A DNA stretch of 64,000 nt from CADEED01 sp964444835 (GTDB taxonomy: Bacteria > Pseudomonadota > Gammaproteobacteria > Steroidobacterales > Steroidobacteraceae), in the NCBI GenBank assembly GCA_964444835.1, contig CAYUIT010000003.1:1-64000 (forward strand). The letters are read 5' to 3'. Position numbers and translations under genes: made by a program. Within the stretch, counting starts at the first letter, position 1; every line of letters begins with the position of its first letter. The notes below the pieces were generated by a model. It worked only from the letters and a program-made list of their open reading frames with translations. It was not told where the DNA came from and did no database searches. Below, one piece after another: positions 34,592-43,730 of the stretch.

Positions 34592-36033
34592 TGCGCGTGG
34601 TCGCCAAGATCGCTGACGGCTGGGTGTCAATGGGCCCCCGCTTCTTGCCGTTCGCGGATGCGGCCACGGCGGCGCTGCCACTGCGTCGGCTGCTGCGACT
34701 CGCCTTGTTCCAAGTTTCCGTCGGCATGGCGACTGCCCTGCTCATTGGCACGTTGAATCGCGTGATGATCGTGGAGCTGCACGTCTCCGCCTGGGTCGTG
34801 TCGCTGATGATCGGACTACCGCTCCTCTTTGCACCTTTCCGCGCGTTGGTCGGATTCCGTTCCGATCACCATCGCTCAGCATTCGGCTGGCGTCGCGTCC
34901 CCTACATCTGGATCGGCACGATGTGCCAATGGGGCGGCTTGGCCATCATGCCGTTCGCCCTACTCGTGCTGTCGGGCGATGGAGTGGGCCCTGTATGGCT
35001 CGGACAAGTTAGTGCGGCGCTCGCGTTCTTGTTAGTGGGTGCTGGCGTACAGGTCACGCAGACCGCTGGTCTAGCGCTGGCGACCGATCTCGCCCCTGAA
35101 GAAGCACGCCCGCGGGTCGTGGCGCTCATGTACGTGATGTTGCTCGTGGGCTTGGTTGCGAGCGGCTTCGTGTTCAGCTGGGCGCTGGCCGACTTCTCCC
35201 CCGTTCGGTTGATTCAAGTCGTGCAGGGCGCCGCCGTCGTCACGCTGGTGCTCAATGTAATCGCGTTGTGGCAACAAGAAGGCCGCAACCGCGAGCGTGC
35301 GGCATGCCGCACGGAGCCCCCGGCGTTTCGTGCAGCCTGGCATAGCTTCGTGAGTCGGCCGGAAGCGCGCCGATTCTTGTGGGTGGTCGCTCTAGGCACC
35401 GCGGCTTTCAACATGCAAGAGGTCGTGCTCGAGCCCTATGGTGGCGAGGTGTTAGGACTCGCTGTATCAGCCACCTCATTTCTCACGGCGATTCTCGCGG
35501 GCGGCGCTCTCGCCGCCTACATGCTTGCAGCGCGGCTGTTGAGTCGCGGCTCTGATCCCTTTCGAGTATCGGGTGCTGGAGCCGTCATTGGCCTGGCTGC
35601 GTTTGCGTGTGTCACGCTTGCGGCGCCGCTCGAGTCCGCGACGCTATTCCGCGCGGGTACCCTCCTCATTGGATTTGGTGCGGGCCTATTCGCAGTCGGC
35701 ACGCTCACCGCAGCAATGACCATCGACTTACGACCCGACGCTGCCGGAAATGCTGGGCTCGCACTCGGTGCCTGGGGTGCCGTGCAAGCAACGTCGGCTG
35801 GTTTGGCGATGGCGGCGGGTGGCGGCCTACGCGACCTCATTTCCAGCCTCGCCGCCGATGGTTTGCTCGGGCCCGTGTTGCAAGCGCCGCTCGCGGGCTA
35901 CACGGCCGTCTATCACATCGAATTGTTCTTGTTGTTTGCAACGTTGGTTGCGATCGGTCCACTCGTTCGGCGGCGCCGAGCGGGACGGACCGAGGCGAGG
36001 TCGGAGTTCGGGCTAGCGCAATTTCCGCATTAG
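34588..36033 (+). CDS. lhaA: Light-harvesting complex assembly protein LhaA (PucC family)
   Basis: A 481-residue, twelve-helix MFS-type protein required for LH1 assembly in relatives. The start lies at the overlapping ATGATG with the bchM stop. Family marks: LFQVSVGMATALLIGTLNRVMIVEL, FAPFRALVGFRSDHHRSAFGWRRVPYIW. Position between bchM and puhA is the conserved place of LhaA, and it is paralogous to the gene at 20832. Confidence 0.95.
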   Translation: MMRVVAKIADGWVSMGPRFLPFADAATAALPLRRLLRLALFQVSVGMATALLIGTLNRVMIVELHVSAWVVSLMIGLPLLFAPFRALVGFRSDHHRSAFGWRRVPYIWIGTMCQWGGLAIMPFALLVLSGDGVGPVWLGQVSAALAFLLVGAGVQVTQTAGLALATDLAPEEARPRVVALMYVMLLVGLVASGFVFSWALADFSPVRLIQVVQGAAVVTLVLNVIALWQQEGRNRERAACRTEPPAFRAAWHSFVSRPEARRFLWVVALGTAAFNMQEVVLEPYGGEVLGLAVSATSFLTAILAGGALAAYMLAARLLSRGSDPFRVSGAGAVIGLAAFACVTLAAPLESATLFRAGTLLIGFGAGLFAVGTLTAAMTIDLRPDAAGNAGLALGAWGAVQATSAGLAMAAGGGLRDLISSLAADGLLGPVLQAPLAGYTAVYHIELFLLFATLVAIGPLVRRRRAGRTEARSEFGLAQFPH

Positions 36034-36062
36034 CCATTTAGTTAGTTTGGAGGGAAGCAACG

Positions 36063-36836
36063 ATGTCTGGAAGTACACTCGGCAGCGGCGTCGACTTGAC
36101 GCAAGTCCTGCTGTATTTGTTTTGGTTCTTCTTCGCGGGTTTGATTTGGTATCTCCATCGCGAGAACAAGCGCGAGGGCTACCCGCTTGAATCCGAGAAT
36201 TTCAACGGCGGCGTCAGCCTCAAGTCAGGGGTTCCGGGCGTGCCACAGCCAAAGGTCTACAAGCTCCCGCACGGTGGCACCGTTTCGGCGCCGCGCATCA
36301 CTGCGGAACCGGAGCTGCGTGCAACCCGGATGCCTGGCTCGGTGGGCTCACCGTACGAACCGAACGGTGATCCGATGACGGACGGCGTGGGCCCGGGTGC
36401 CATCGCACTGCGCGCCGATACGCCGGACCTCACGGTCGATGGCAAGCCGAAGATTGTGCCGCTACGCACGAGCCCCGAGCACCGGCTCGAAGAACGCGAT
36501 CCGGATCCGCGCGGCAAGACCGTCTATGGTGCCGACGGTGCGAGCGGCGGCATTGTGCGCGATGTCTGGGTCGATCGCTCCGAAGAAGTCATTCGGTACC
36601 TCGAACTCGATGTACCCACGGGCACGGGATCACGCACGGCGCTGCTCCCGGTGAACTTCGCGCGCATCCGCAAAGACTCGATTGATGTAGCCGCCATCTT
36701 GGGCAAACAGTTCGTCGGCGTCCCGGCGCTGAAGAACGCGGACACGATCACCTTGCTCGAGGAGGAGAAGGTCATGGCGTACTACGGCGCGGGCACCTTG
36801 TATGCCACACCGGATCGGCAGGAGCCACTCGCGTGA
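36063..36836 (+). CDS. puhA: Photosynthetic reaction centre H subunit
   Basis: A 257-residue subunit with one N-terminal transmembrane helix (VLLYLFWFFFAGLIWYLHREN) followed by the conserved REGYPL and a cytoplasmic beta-barrel domain with DVWVDRSEEVIRYLELDV and the C-terminal EEEKVMAYYGAGTLYA. It caps the L/M core and helps proton transfer to QB. A good ribosome-binding site (GGAGGGAAGCAACG) precedes the ATG. The stop overlaps the GTG of puhB. Confidence 0.97.
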   Translation: MSGSTLGSGVDLTQVLLYLFWFFFAGLIWYLHRENKREGYPLESENFNGGVSLKSGVPGVPQPKVYKLPHGGTVSAPRITAEPELRATRMPGSVGSPYEPNGDPMTDGVGPGAIALRADTPDLTVDGKPKIVPLRTSPEHRLEERDPDPRGKTVYGADGASGGIVRDVWVDRSEEVIRYLELDVPTGTGSRTALLPVNFARIRKDSIDVAAILGKQFVGVPALKNADTITLLEEEKVMAYYGAGTLYATPDRQEPLA

Positions 36837-37489
36837 ATGAGCCGATAGCACAGCGCATCGCGGGAGTCCGCGAAGACTTGCCACCGGGTGAGCGCGTTCT
36901 TTGGCAGGGCGCGCCACGCTGGCAAACCCTGGCCATCCGCGCCTACCACTGTCGCAAAGTTGCGCTGTACTTCGGCGTACTCCTCGTGCTGCAGCTCGTC
37001 ATCCGTTCGGCGGACGGGCTGTCAGCACGGGAGTTAGTGACCGCGACCGCAGCCCTAACACTGGCCGCCGTGGGCACAGTCGCCCTGCTGATGTTGTTAG
37101 CCTGGGCGACGAGCCGCACGACGATCTATGCGATCACGAATCGGCGCGTATTCATGAAGATTGGCATCGCTTTGCCGGTGTTTATGAACTTGCCGTTCAG
37201 CGGCATCGAGTCCGCCGCGCTGCGGCTCAATCGCGACGACACGGGTGATTTGCCGCTCAAACTGAAAACGGGCGTGCATCTCGCTTACTTGCATCTTTGG
37301 CCACATGCCCGGCCGGGACACTTGCGGCATCCCGAGCCGATGTTCCGGGCCGTGCCCGATGCCGAGGCCGTAGCGCGGATTTTGGCGCAAGCGCTAGCGA
37401 CAGCAGCCGGCGTGCAACCGCAGTGGTCACCGGGTCGCGTTGAGGCTGTCGCAAGCGATCGATCCACGCTCTCTACATTCGCAGGTTAG
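36833..37489 (+). CDS. puhB: Photosynthetic complex assembly protein PuhB
   Basis: A 218-residue membrane protein with the PH-like PuhB domain: GERVLWQGAPRWQTLAIRAYH at the start, two or more hydrophobic helices and TIYAITNRRVFMKIGIALPVFMNLPF. It assists reaction-centre and LH1 assembly. GTG start overlapping the puhA stop. Confidence 0.93.
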   Translation: MNEPIAQRIAGVREDLPPGERVLWQGAPRWQTLAIRAYHCRKVALYFGVLLVLQLVIRSADGLSARELVTATAALTLAAVGTVALLMLLAWATSRTTIYAITNRRVFMKIGIALPVFMNLPFSGIESAALRLNRDDTGDLPLKLKTGVHLAYLHLWPHARPGHLRHPEPMFRAVPDAEAVARILAQALATAAGVQPQWSPGRVEAVASDRSTLSTFAG

Positions 37490-37511
37490 GCGCAACGCAG
37501 GAGTTAGAGTG

Positions 37512-37964
37512 ATGAGCGACCCACATGCAGATCAACCACTACCGAAGAGCATTTTGCTCTCAGCCGCCGCGCTCCTCACATTCGCACTGCTCGCGGTCGG
37601 TGCTGTTCGACTGACTGGCACTGGGCTGTACAGCAGCGCGCAGGCACCCGTTACTGAAACGCGCGCTTTGTTGTTTGTGGATCGCGACGAAGGCGGCGTC
37701 GCTGTGGTGGATGCGACGACGCGCGAAACCGTGCGCGTCTTGCAACCCGGCGAAGACGGCTTCATTCGCGCCACCGTGCGTACGATGGCACAGGAGCGCC
37801 TGCGCCGCGGCCTGAGTGCGAGCACCCCGTTTCAATTGATGCAGCATGCCGACGGGCGCATGACGTTCTCGGATCCTGTCACACGGCGGAGCGTCAGCCT
37901 TGAGGCTTTCGGCTCGACCAATCGCGCTTCATTCGCACGCCTATTGGCGGCCCCGAATTCCTGA
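37512..37964 (+). CDS. puhC: Photosynthetic complex assembly protein PuhC
   Basis: A 150-residue protein with an N-terminal membrane anchor (LLSAAALLTFALLAVGAVRL) and the PuhC-type periplasmic domain (ALLFVDRDEGGVAVVDATT, FIRATVRTMAQERLRRG). The start follows AGGAG at an appropriate distance. Needed for full RC-LH1 assembly in Rhodobacter. Place between puhB and acsF is conserved. Confidence 0.93.
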   Translation: MSDPHADQPLPKSILLSAAALLTFALLAVGAVRLTGTGLYSSAQAPVTETRALLFVDRDEGGVAVVDATTRETVRVLQPGEDGFIRATVRTMAQERLRRGLSASTPFQLMQHADGRMTFSDPVTRRSVSLEAFGSTNRASFARLLAAPNS

Positions 37965-37977
37965 GAGGAATTGGATC

Positions 37978-39036
37978 ATGGATATCGATATTCAAGACTC
38001 GATTGCAGCCACCGAGCGCGCCAAGACAACGACCTTGCTGTCGCCGCGCTTCTATCGCACCGACTACGAAGCGATTGACGCGCTCGATGTTTCCAGCATT
38101 CGTGCGGATTGGGATCAGCTGATGGCCGAATTCCGCAACGATTCCAATCGCAATCACTTCAAGCGCACACCCGAATTCACCAGCGAGATTCGCGAACTCA
38201 CGCCCGAGCTGCGCAAGGAATTCACCGATTTCTTGATTAGCTCGATCACGGCCGAGTATTCGGGTTGCGTGCTGTACAGCGAAATCAAGAAGCGCGCCAA
38301 GAACCCCGATATGCGTGAGCTGTTCGCTGTCATGGCACGCGACGAAGCGCGCCATGCCTCCTTCATTAATGAATCACTGAAGGATTTCGACATTGGCGTG
38401 GATCTCACGAAGCTGCGCGCCGATAAGAAGTACACGTACTTCAAGCCGAAGTTCATCTACTACGCCACGTACTTGTCGGAGAAGATCGGCTACGCGCGCT
38501 ATATCACGATTTTTCGGCAGCTTGAGCGCCACCCAGAGCTGCGCTTCCATCCCATCTTTCGCTGGTTCGAGCGTTGGTGCAATGACGAGTTCCGTCATGG
38601 CGAGGCATTCGCGCTGTTGATGCGCGCCGATCCAAAGCTCCTCCGGGGCTTCAACAAACTGTGGATTCGCTTTTTCTGCCTGGCCGTGTACGCCACGATG
38701 TACGTACGCGATCACATGCGCCCAGCCATGCACGAAGCATTCGGCATGCAAAGCAGTGATTACGACTACCAAGTCTTTCGCATCACGTCTGAGATCTCGC
38801 GCCAGGTGTTCCCGCTGACGCTGGACATCGACAATCCGAAGTTTCGGGCGGGGCTTGAGCGGCTTTTCCGCATCGCACAGGGCATCGAGATTGCCAAAGC
38901 TCGGGGCGGCGTCACCGGGTGGGTACGGCGCGCGGGTCTAACAGTCGCTGGTTTGTGGACTTTCGGCAAACTGTATTGCCTGCCAGTCAAACGGCATGAG
39001 TTGCCGCAATCGATCCGGCTCGCGCCGGCTTGGTAG
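37978..39036 (+). CDS. acsF: Aerobic Mg-protoporphyrin IX monomethyl ester oxidative cyclase
   Basis: A 352-residue diiron enzyme that forms ring E using O2, marking an aerobic route; no anaerobic bchE is in the window. Diiron ligand motifs: ITAEYSGCVLYSE, RDEARHASF and NDEFRHGEAF. The ATG at 37978 follows GAGAGGAA. Located between puhC and puhE as in other AcsF-bearing purple bacteria. Confidence 0.97.
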   Translation: MDIDIQDSIAATERAKTTTLLSPRFYRTDYEAIDALDVSSIRADWDQLMAEFRNDSNRNHFKRTPEFTSEIRELTPELRKEFTDFLISSITAEYSGCVLYSEIKKRAKNPDMRELFAVMARDEARHASFINESLKDFDIGVDLTKLRADKKYTYFKPKFIYYATYLSEKIGYARYITIFRQLERHPELRFHPIFRWFERWCNDEFRHGEAFALLMRADPKLLRGFNKLWIRFFCLAVYATMYVRDHMRPAMHEAFGMQSSDYDYQVFRITSEISRQVFPLTLDIDNPKFRAGLERLFRIAQGIEIAKARGGVTGWVRRAGLTVAGLWTFGKLYCLPVKRHELPQSIRLAPAW

Positions 39037-39042
39037 GCTGGA

Positions 39043-39831
39043 ATGGACTATCTCTCACCGGCCGGTGTTGCGCTGCTGCTATGGTGGCTCAGCACAGGGT
39101 TGGTGCTGTATCTCGATGGCCTGCCTGAGCGAACATTTCCCTGGTCACTCACCATCGCGACGATATTGGGGATTGGCGCCCTCAGTGCGCTGTATTTCTC
39201 GGCACGTGAAACGAGCGTCTCTGCCGCGTACATCGCGTTCGCAGGATCTTTGGTCGCATGGGGATGGCACGAACTCACGTTTCTCACTGGCGCCATCACG
39301 GGGCCGCGTAAAGTCGCGAGTGAGCGACCCACGTCCCGGTGGGTACAGGTGCGCGAGGCGACCGAGACGCTGATCTATCACGAGGTTGCGATCGCCGCGA
39401 CGTTCATCCTGATCGTCGGCCTCACCTATGGCCAGCCCAATCAGTTCGGTACGTGGACTTTCCTCGGCCTGTGGCTGATGCGATTGAGTTCGAAATTCAA
39501 CTTGTTCTTGGGTGCACGCAACCTCGGTGAAGAATTTCTGCCGGCCCATCTGCGCTACCTCAGCAGCTTCATGCGTCAAAGGCCTATGAACGCGCTGTTC
39601 CCATTCTCGATCGTGGCGGGTTGTTTGGCGACGGGGCTTGCCGCACAGCAGGCGCTGCAACCAGCGGCAACCGCGCATACCGCCACGGGCTTTACGCTGC
39701 TCACGGTGTTGCTTGCGTTGGGCGTTCTCGAACATCTGTTTTTGATGGTGCCGATTTCGACGAAGCACTTGTGGCGCTGGGGACTGCGTTCGCACGCCGC
39801 GACACGCGCACAGTCCCAGAGCGTCGGCTGA
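39043..39831 (+). CDS. puhE: Putative photosynthetic complex assembly protein PuhE
   Basis: A 262-residue protein with about seven hydrophobic helices. Characteristic stretches are VAWGWHELTFLTGAITGPRK, TYGQPNQFGTWTFLGLWLMR and FLGARNLGEEFLPAHLRYL. The function is inferred from its constant place after acsF in purple bacterial puh operons. It begins 6 nt after the acsF stop. Confidence 0.9.
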   Translation: MDYLSPAGVALLLWWLSTGLVLYLDGLPERTFPWSLTIATILGIGALSALYFSARETSVSAAYIAFAGSLVAWGWHELTFLTGAITGPRKVASERPTSRWVQVREATETLIYHEVAIAATFILIVGLTYGQPNQFGTWTFLGLWLMRLSSKFNLFLGARNLGEEFLPAHLRYLSSFMRQRPMNALFPFSIVAGCLATGLAAQQALQPAATAHTATGFTLLTVLLALGVLEHLFLMVPISTKHLWRWGLRSHAATRAQSQSVG

Positions 39832-39849
39832 ATTTGACTGGAGAGACTG

Positions 39850-41805
39850 ATGAGCCTCGAATTGCCGAACGGTTCCGTCGCTGCGTCTGTGCCGAGCACG
39901 GACTCCGCCGCGGCATCTCCCGTTGATTCACTGTTCACGGATTCACGACCTGTGCTGCCGCGTATCGCGGAGCCAGAAGACCTGCGCTGGCTCGGCGAGT
40001 GGCAATTGCCGCGTGTTGCAGCCGAAATGCGCGAGTTCTTGCTTCAGAGCGTGTCGCAATCGGGCGGGCACCTCGCTTCGGGCCTCGGCACGATTGAACT
40101 AACGATTGCCTTGCACTACGTATTCGATACGCCCCGAGATCAACTCGTGTGGGATGTCGGGCACCAATGCTATCCGCACAAGATTCTCACCGGCCGACGT
40201 GACGGCCTGGCGCAGATCCGCCGCGAAGGCGGTCTATCCGGTTTTTTGAAGCGAGACGAAAGCACATACGATGCGTTTGGCGCCGGCCATTCAAGCACTT
40301 CGATCAGCGCCGCGCTCGGCATGGCCATTGCCAATCAATCGCTCGATCTGGATCGAAAGGCCGTTGCCATCATTGGCGACGGCGGCCTCACGGCCGGCCT
40401 TGCGTTCGAGGCGCTCGATCATGCTGGTGATATCGGTGCCGACTTGTTAGTCATTTTGAATGACAACGGCATGTCGATTTCTCCGAACGTCGGCGCGCTC
40501 ACTCAATATTTGTCGCGCGCCTGCGCCAGCTTGCCGAGCAGCACGGCGCGTGCCCAGGCTCAGAGTAAGACCGCGAGTGCGGTGTCACGGCTCGCTAAGT
40601 GGCGCAACGTCGTGTCGCTCGCCAAGTCGAGCGGATCGACTACACCGTCCGCCGCTCATTTCTTCGAGGCGCTCGGCTTCAATTACACCGGACCCGTCGA
40701 TGGGCACGATGTACTCGGCCTCGTCGCGACGCTACGATCCCTGCGCCGCGCCGGCGGACCACGACTGTTGCACGTGGTTACACAAAAGGGCCGCGGCTTC
40801 GAGCCAGCGGCTGCAGACCCCATCAAATATCACGGCGTCACGCCGTTCGATCCTGCGGTTGGCATCGTCAAATCGAAAGCGGCCACGGCCAACTACACGG
40901 ACGTTTTCAGCGACTGGCTACATCGCGCTGCAGCGCGCGACCGTCGCTTGATCGCCGTGACACCAGCGATGCGCGAAGGCTCGGGTTTGGTACGGTTTGC
41001 GGCTGACTATCCGAGTCGTTACTTTGACGTAGGCATCGCCGAGCAACATTGCGTCACGTTCGCTGCCGGCGCCGCTGCGCAAGGACTCAAGCCCGTCGTC
41101 GCGATTTACTCCACTTTCTTGCAGCGCGCATTCGATCAGGTCGTGCACGATGTCGCGCTGCAGAAGCTACCGGTGTTGTTCGCGATTGATCGCGCCGGAC
41201 TCGTCGGACCGGATGGCGCAACACACAATGGTCATCTGGATCTCACGTACTTGCGCTGCCTGCCGGGCATGGTGGTGATGACCCCTGCGGACGGCAGTGA
41301 GATGCGCGATATGCTGTTGACTGGATTTGAGCACGACGGACCTGCGGCCGTCCGGTATCCGAGAGCCGCCGCGGTGGCCGACGAAGCCACGCGCGAACCG
41401 CGAGTCATACCGATCGGCGTCGCGGAATCACGGCGAGTCGGTCAGCGCGTTGCGATCTTGGCGTTCGGCACCTTATTGAGTGCAGCACTCGAAGCCGCCG
41501 ATGAGTTGGACGCCACTGTTATCAATATGCGATTCGTTAAACCGCTCGACGCTGCGGCCGTGAAGCATGCAGCCGAGACACACGAACTGCTCGTCACACT
41601 CGAAGAGAACTCGATTGTGGGTGGCGCGGGATCAGCGGTGAGTGAGTGCTTGGCCGCGCAGGGTTGCGCAGCGCCCGTGCTGCATCTGGGGGTTCCGGAT
41701 CGCGCCTTGGAGCACGGCACACGCGATCAGGTATTGGCTGCCGCTGGCCTGACGGCCAAGCAAATCAGCGGTGCGATTCGCGCGCGGTTAGAGGGCTCGC
41801 GCTAG
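39850..41805 (+). CDS. dxs: 1-deoxy-D-xylulose-5-phosphate synthase
   Basis: A 651-residue thiamine-diphosphate transketolase-like enzyme that starts the MEP route to isoprenoid precursors for carotenoids and the phytyl tail. Visible marks: HLASGLGTIELTIALHYVFD, GDGGLTAGLAFEALDHAGD and NDNGMSISPNVGAL (ThDP/Mg site), and FAIDRAGLVGPDGATHNGHLDL. An N-terminal extension of about 40 polar residues is unusual, and some motifs differ from housekeeping Dxs (GDGGLTAG for GDGAMTAG), suggesting a photosynthesis-dedicated copy. It ends the puh superoperon 18 nt after puhE, with GGAGAGACTG before its ATG. Confidence 0.93.
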   Translation: MSLELPNGSVAASVPSTDSAAASPVDSLFTDSRPVLPRIAEPEDLRWLGEWQLPRVAAEMREFLLQSVSQSGGHLASGLGTIELTIALHYVFDTPRDQLVWDVGHQCYPHKILTGRRDGLAQIRREGGLSGFLKRDESTYDAFGAGHSSTSISAALGMAIANQSLDLDRKAVAIIGDGGLTAGLAFEALDHAGDIGADLLVILNDNGMSISPNVGALTQYLSRACASLPSSTARAQAQSKTASAVSRLAKWRNVVSLAKSSGSTTPSAAHFFEALGFNYTGPVDGHDVLGLVATLRSLRRAGGPRLLHVVTQKGRGFEPAAADPIKYHGVTPFDPAVGIVKSKAATANYTDVFSDWLHRAAARDRRLIAVTPAMREGSGLVRFAADYPSRYFDVGIAEQHCVTFAAGAAAQGLKPVVAIYSTFLQRAFDQVVHDVALQKLPVLFAIDRAGLVGPDGATHNGHLDLTYLRCLPGMVVMTPADGSEMRDMLLTGFEHDGPAAVRYPRAAAVADEATREPRVIPIGVAESRRVGQRVAILAFGTLLSAALEAADELDATVINMRFVKPLDAAAVKHAAETHELLVTLEENSIVGGAGSAVSECLAAQGCAAPVLHLGVPDRALEHGTRDQVLAAAGLTAKQISGAIRARLEGSR

Positions 41806-41838
41806 CAACAGCACACAATGCGTCGTCGAACGGGCTGA

Positions 41839-41862
41839 CAAGGGCGCATTTCTGCGCCCTTG
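41839..41862 (+). terminator. Stem-loop after dxs
   Basis: CAAGGGCGCA (41839-41848) pairs perfectly with TGCGCCCTTG (41853-41862) around a TTTC loop, 33 nt after the dxs stop. No T-tract follows on the plus strand, but it sits where the superoperon should end. On the minus strand it lies 32 nt downstream of the convergent Tyr/Arg-rich gene and may serve both. Confidence 0.65.
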
Positions 41863-41893
41863 TGCCCTAATTCAATCGACGGCTTGTTGGCCT

Positions 41894-42409
41894 TCAATCG
41901 TCCCAGTCGTCGGCATCCCAACGATCGCGGTAATCGCGACGATCGTAGTCATCGCAGTCGCGATAGTAGTCATAGCGACTGCGAGCCCGATCATAGTCAC
42001 CGCTGTAATAGCGGCCATAGCGATGACCCCATCGTGAATCGGAGTACCGATATCCCGAGCTGTAACTCAGGTGATACGGCCAAGAGCGCAGCTCGATCGT
42101 GTACGGGGCGCGCCAGGCGTTGTGCCGGCCATAGTCGCGATATCCATGGTGGCGGTAGCCGTAGTCGCGATAGTAGTGGCGATGCCGAGAGTCCCAATGG
42201 CGCGAGGAATCATGTCGGCGATGGCCGCGATTCTCGTACCGACGATGATCGTTACGGCGGTCGTAATGACTGTGAGAATCGTGCTGCGATCTGCGCATCG
42301 TCGATCGATCGTCTGCGCGTGCTGGGCTCACCAGCAGCACACAGACCACCACGGCGATCGCAGCGAGCACGACGCGGGAGAGCAGCAGAGGATAAGCACG
42401 AGCGTTCAT
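41894..42409 (-). CDS. Secreted low-complexity Tyr/Arg/Asp/His-rich protein
   Basis: A 171-residue protein, not a recognised family. A clear Sec signal peptide (VVLAAIAVVVCVLLVSPARA) is followed by about 135 residues built mostly of Tyr, Arg, Asp, His and Ser in short irregular repeats such as YRDYGYRHHGYRDYGRH and YDRARSRYDYYRDCDDYD. The bias explains the long open frame on the opposite strand, which is not coding. Such composition suggests a disordered, possibly metal-binding or matrix-forming exported protein. It is convergent with dxs and lies downstream of the next gene. Confidence 0.7.
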   Translation of the reverse strand: MNARAYPLLLSRVVLAAIAVVVCVLLVSPARADDRSTMRRSQHDSHSHYDRRNDHRRYENRGHRRHDSSRHWDSRHRHYYRDYGYRHHGYRDYGRHNAWRAPYTIELRSWPYHLSYSSGYRYSDSRWGHRYGRYYSGDYDRARSRYDYYRDCDDYDRRDYRDRWDADDWDD

Positions 42410-42501
42410 ATTCGGCCCCCATTCGATCCAATTCAGCGCGATGGCGCGCTAGCTCGGATCTTGCCTCGACGAAGCTGAACGGTTGCCAAACGGGACGCGG
42501 G

Positions 42502-43554
42502 CTATTGAGCTCCCGTTGTCAGGCGCAGTGTCCCCCGTGTCACCGGCACATGATTCGACAAATGCTGCGCTCGCCAGGCGTAGTAGTCGCGTTCCCGAAT
42601 ATCGGCGGGAGGATCCACCCAGGCATCGTGCCGCAACTCTAACCAGACGTACTCGCGCAAGTAACCCGCATCGATGACGCGTTTGAGTTCGGCGAAGTAC
42701 GGAAAGTGCTGGGCCACATGCCCACGCTCCTCGTCATCGAGCGTCTCGTCGAAGGCGCTCACCGCCTTGCCGCGCGCGAACACCTCCTCATCGAAGGCTG
42801 GCACGCGAGGCGACCCCATCTCAGACGCACTCCCGCCGTGCTGCTGCTCCCACGACACTCGGGCTAGGAGATACAAGATCCAGAATGGCATCTCGACATC
42901 CCCGACGTTCGTCTCGAATTGAATCTGATACTGACTCGGCTGCGCTTGGTCGCCGCCACTCGCAAGCTTGCGTGCTCGTGCATCGGTCACGATCGAACCG
43001 AGCTCTTGCAGCACATGTTCGCGCGCGGTGACTGCCTCGATATCGAGATCACTGAGCATCGAAAAGCGCGCTTTAAAGTAGTAGCCGTTTGCTGCCGTCA
43101 CCCAGAGAAATGATCGCAACCGCTGCCCGCGCAGCACTAAATCGAATGCCGCCTCGAGAGCCTCCGGCGCATCAGGAGCTTCGCCCAATCGCGCTTGGCC
43201 CTCCGCCACAAGCGTGCGCGTTGCATAGGCGTCTGTGGAAAGCACCGTCTCCTTCGCAGCCTCATACTCATTACGTGCGCCCGAACCGCTCGCACCATCC
43301 GTCGCACCTTCGCTCGTGCCGGCGTAGATATAGATGTCTAGCGAGAAGCCATCTGCGCGATAGCTGTAGGCCTTACCAAGGCGAGGATCTTCGAACTTCC
43401 GATCGCCGACGAACTGCAGCGGACCAATGGCTCGTGGGAGAACCACGCCGGTTTGTGCTGTGTCGATGACGCTCTCGTCCGACACGGGCGCAGCACGAAC
43501 TGCTTGCGCGCCAAGCGCCAGCAACGCGAGCAGAGAGACGACAACCGCTTGCAT
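42502..43554 (-). CDS. Secreted protein of unknown function
   Basis: A 350-residue protein with an N-terminal signal peptide (VVVSLLALLALGAQAVRAAP). I do not recognise a family. Two regions are visible: an N-terminal part (GPLQFVGDRKFEDPRLGKAYSYRADGFSLDIYIY, FDLVLRGQRLRS, GYYFKARFSM) and a C-terminal, more acidic part (VEMPFWILYLLARVSWEQQ, AFDETLDDEERGHVAQHFPYFAELKRVIDAGYLREYVW). It is probably periplasmic. It lies 92 nt upstream of the Tyr/Arg-rich gene on the same strand, between the dxs and pufC ends. Confidence 0.7.
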   Translation of the reverse strand: MQAVVVSLLALLALGAQAVRAAPVSDESVIDTAQTGVVLPRAIGPLQFVGDRKFEDPRLGKAYSYRADGFSLDIYIYAGTSEGATDGASGSGARNEYEAAKETVLSTDAYATRTLVAEGQARLGEAPDAPEALEAAFDLVLRGQRLRSFLWVTAANGYYFKARFSMLSDLDIEAVTAREHVLQELGSIVTDARARKLASGGDQAQPSQYQIQFETNVGDVEMPFWILYLLARVSWEQQHGGSASEMGSPRVPAFDEEVFARGKAVSAFDETLDDEERGHVAQHFPYFAELKRVIDAGYLREYVWLELRHDAWVDPPADIRERDYYAWRAQHLSNHVPVTRGTLRLTTGAQ

Positions 43555-43730
43555 GATGATGGCAAGCTACAACCGCCCGCCTCCACATGGCCCCGCTGTT
43601 TACATATGCACGTTGCGCAAACAGGGGATGCTGACAAAGATCAGGCCCAACGAATGCTGCCGGGGTATCACAAGGCAACACTCGTTAGGCCTGAAGCCTG
43701 CGTCACATGCTAAAAGCGGCCCGCGCGGAT
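43555..43730. other. Gap downstream of pufC without a recognised gene
   Basis: 176 bp between the pufC stop and the unknown secreted protein. A GC-rich self-complementary stretch CCGCGCGG directly follows the pufC stop with a short T-run on the minus strand, a weak terminator candidate. It should also contain the promoter of the secreted protein gene, but no convincing -35/-10 pair is visible. Confidence 0.3.

Noticed and set aside
41860..42642. 258-codon open frame on the plus strand opposite the Tyr/Arg-rich gene
   Set aside because: It mirrors low-complexity codons, lacks a signal peptide or domain and runs into the next gene; the minus-strand reading has a perfect signal peptide.
41805..43730. 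hemA, bchJ, bchE or pucBA near the superoperon ends
   Set aside because: These are often found in such clusters, but no frame in the window carries their motifs.
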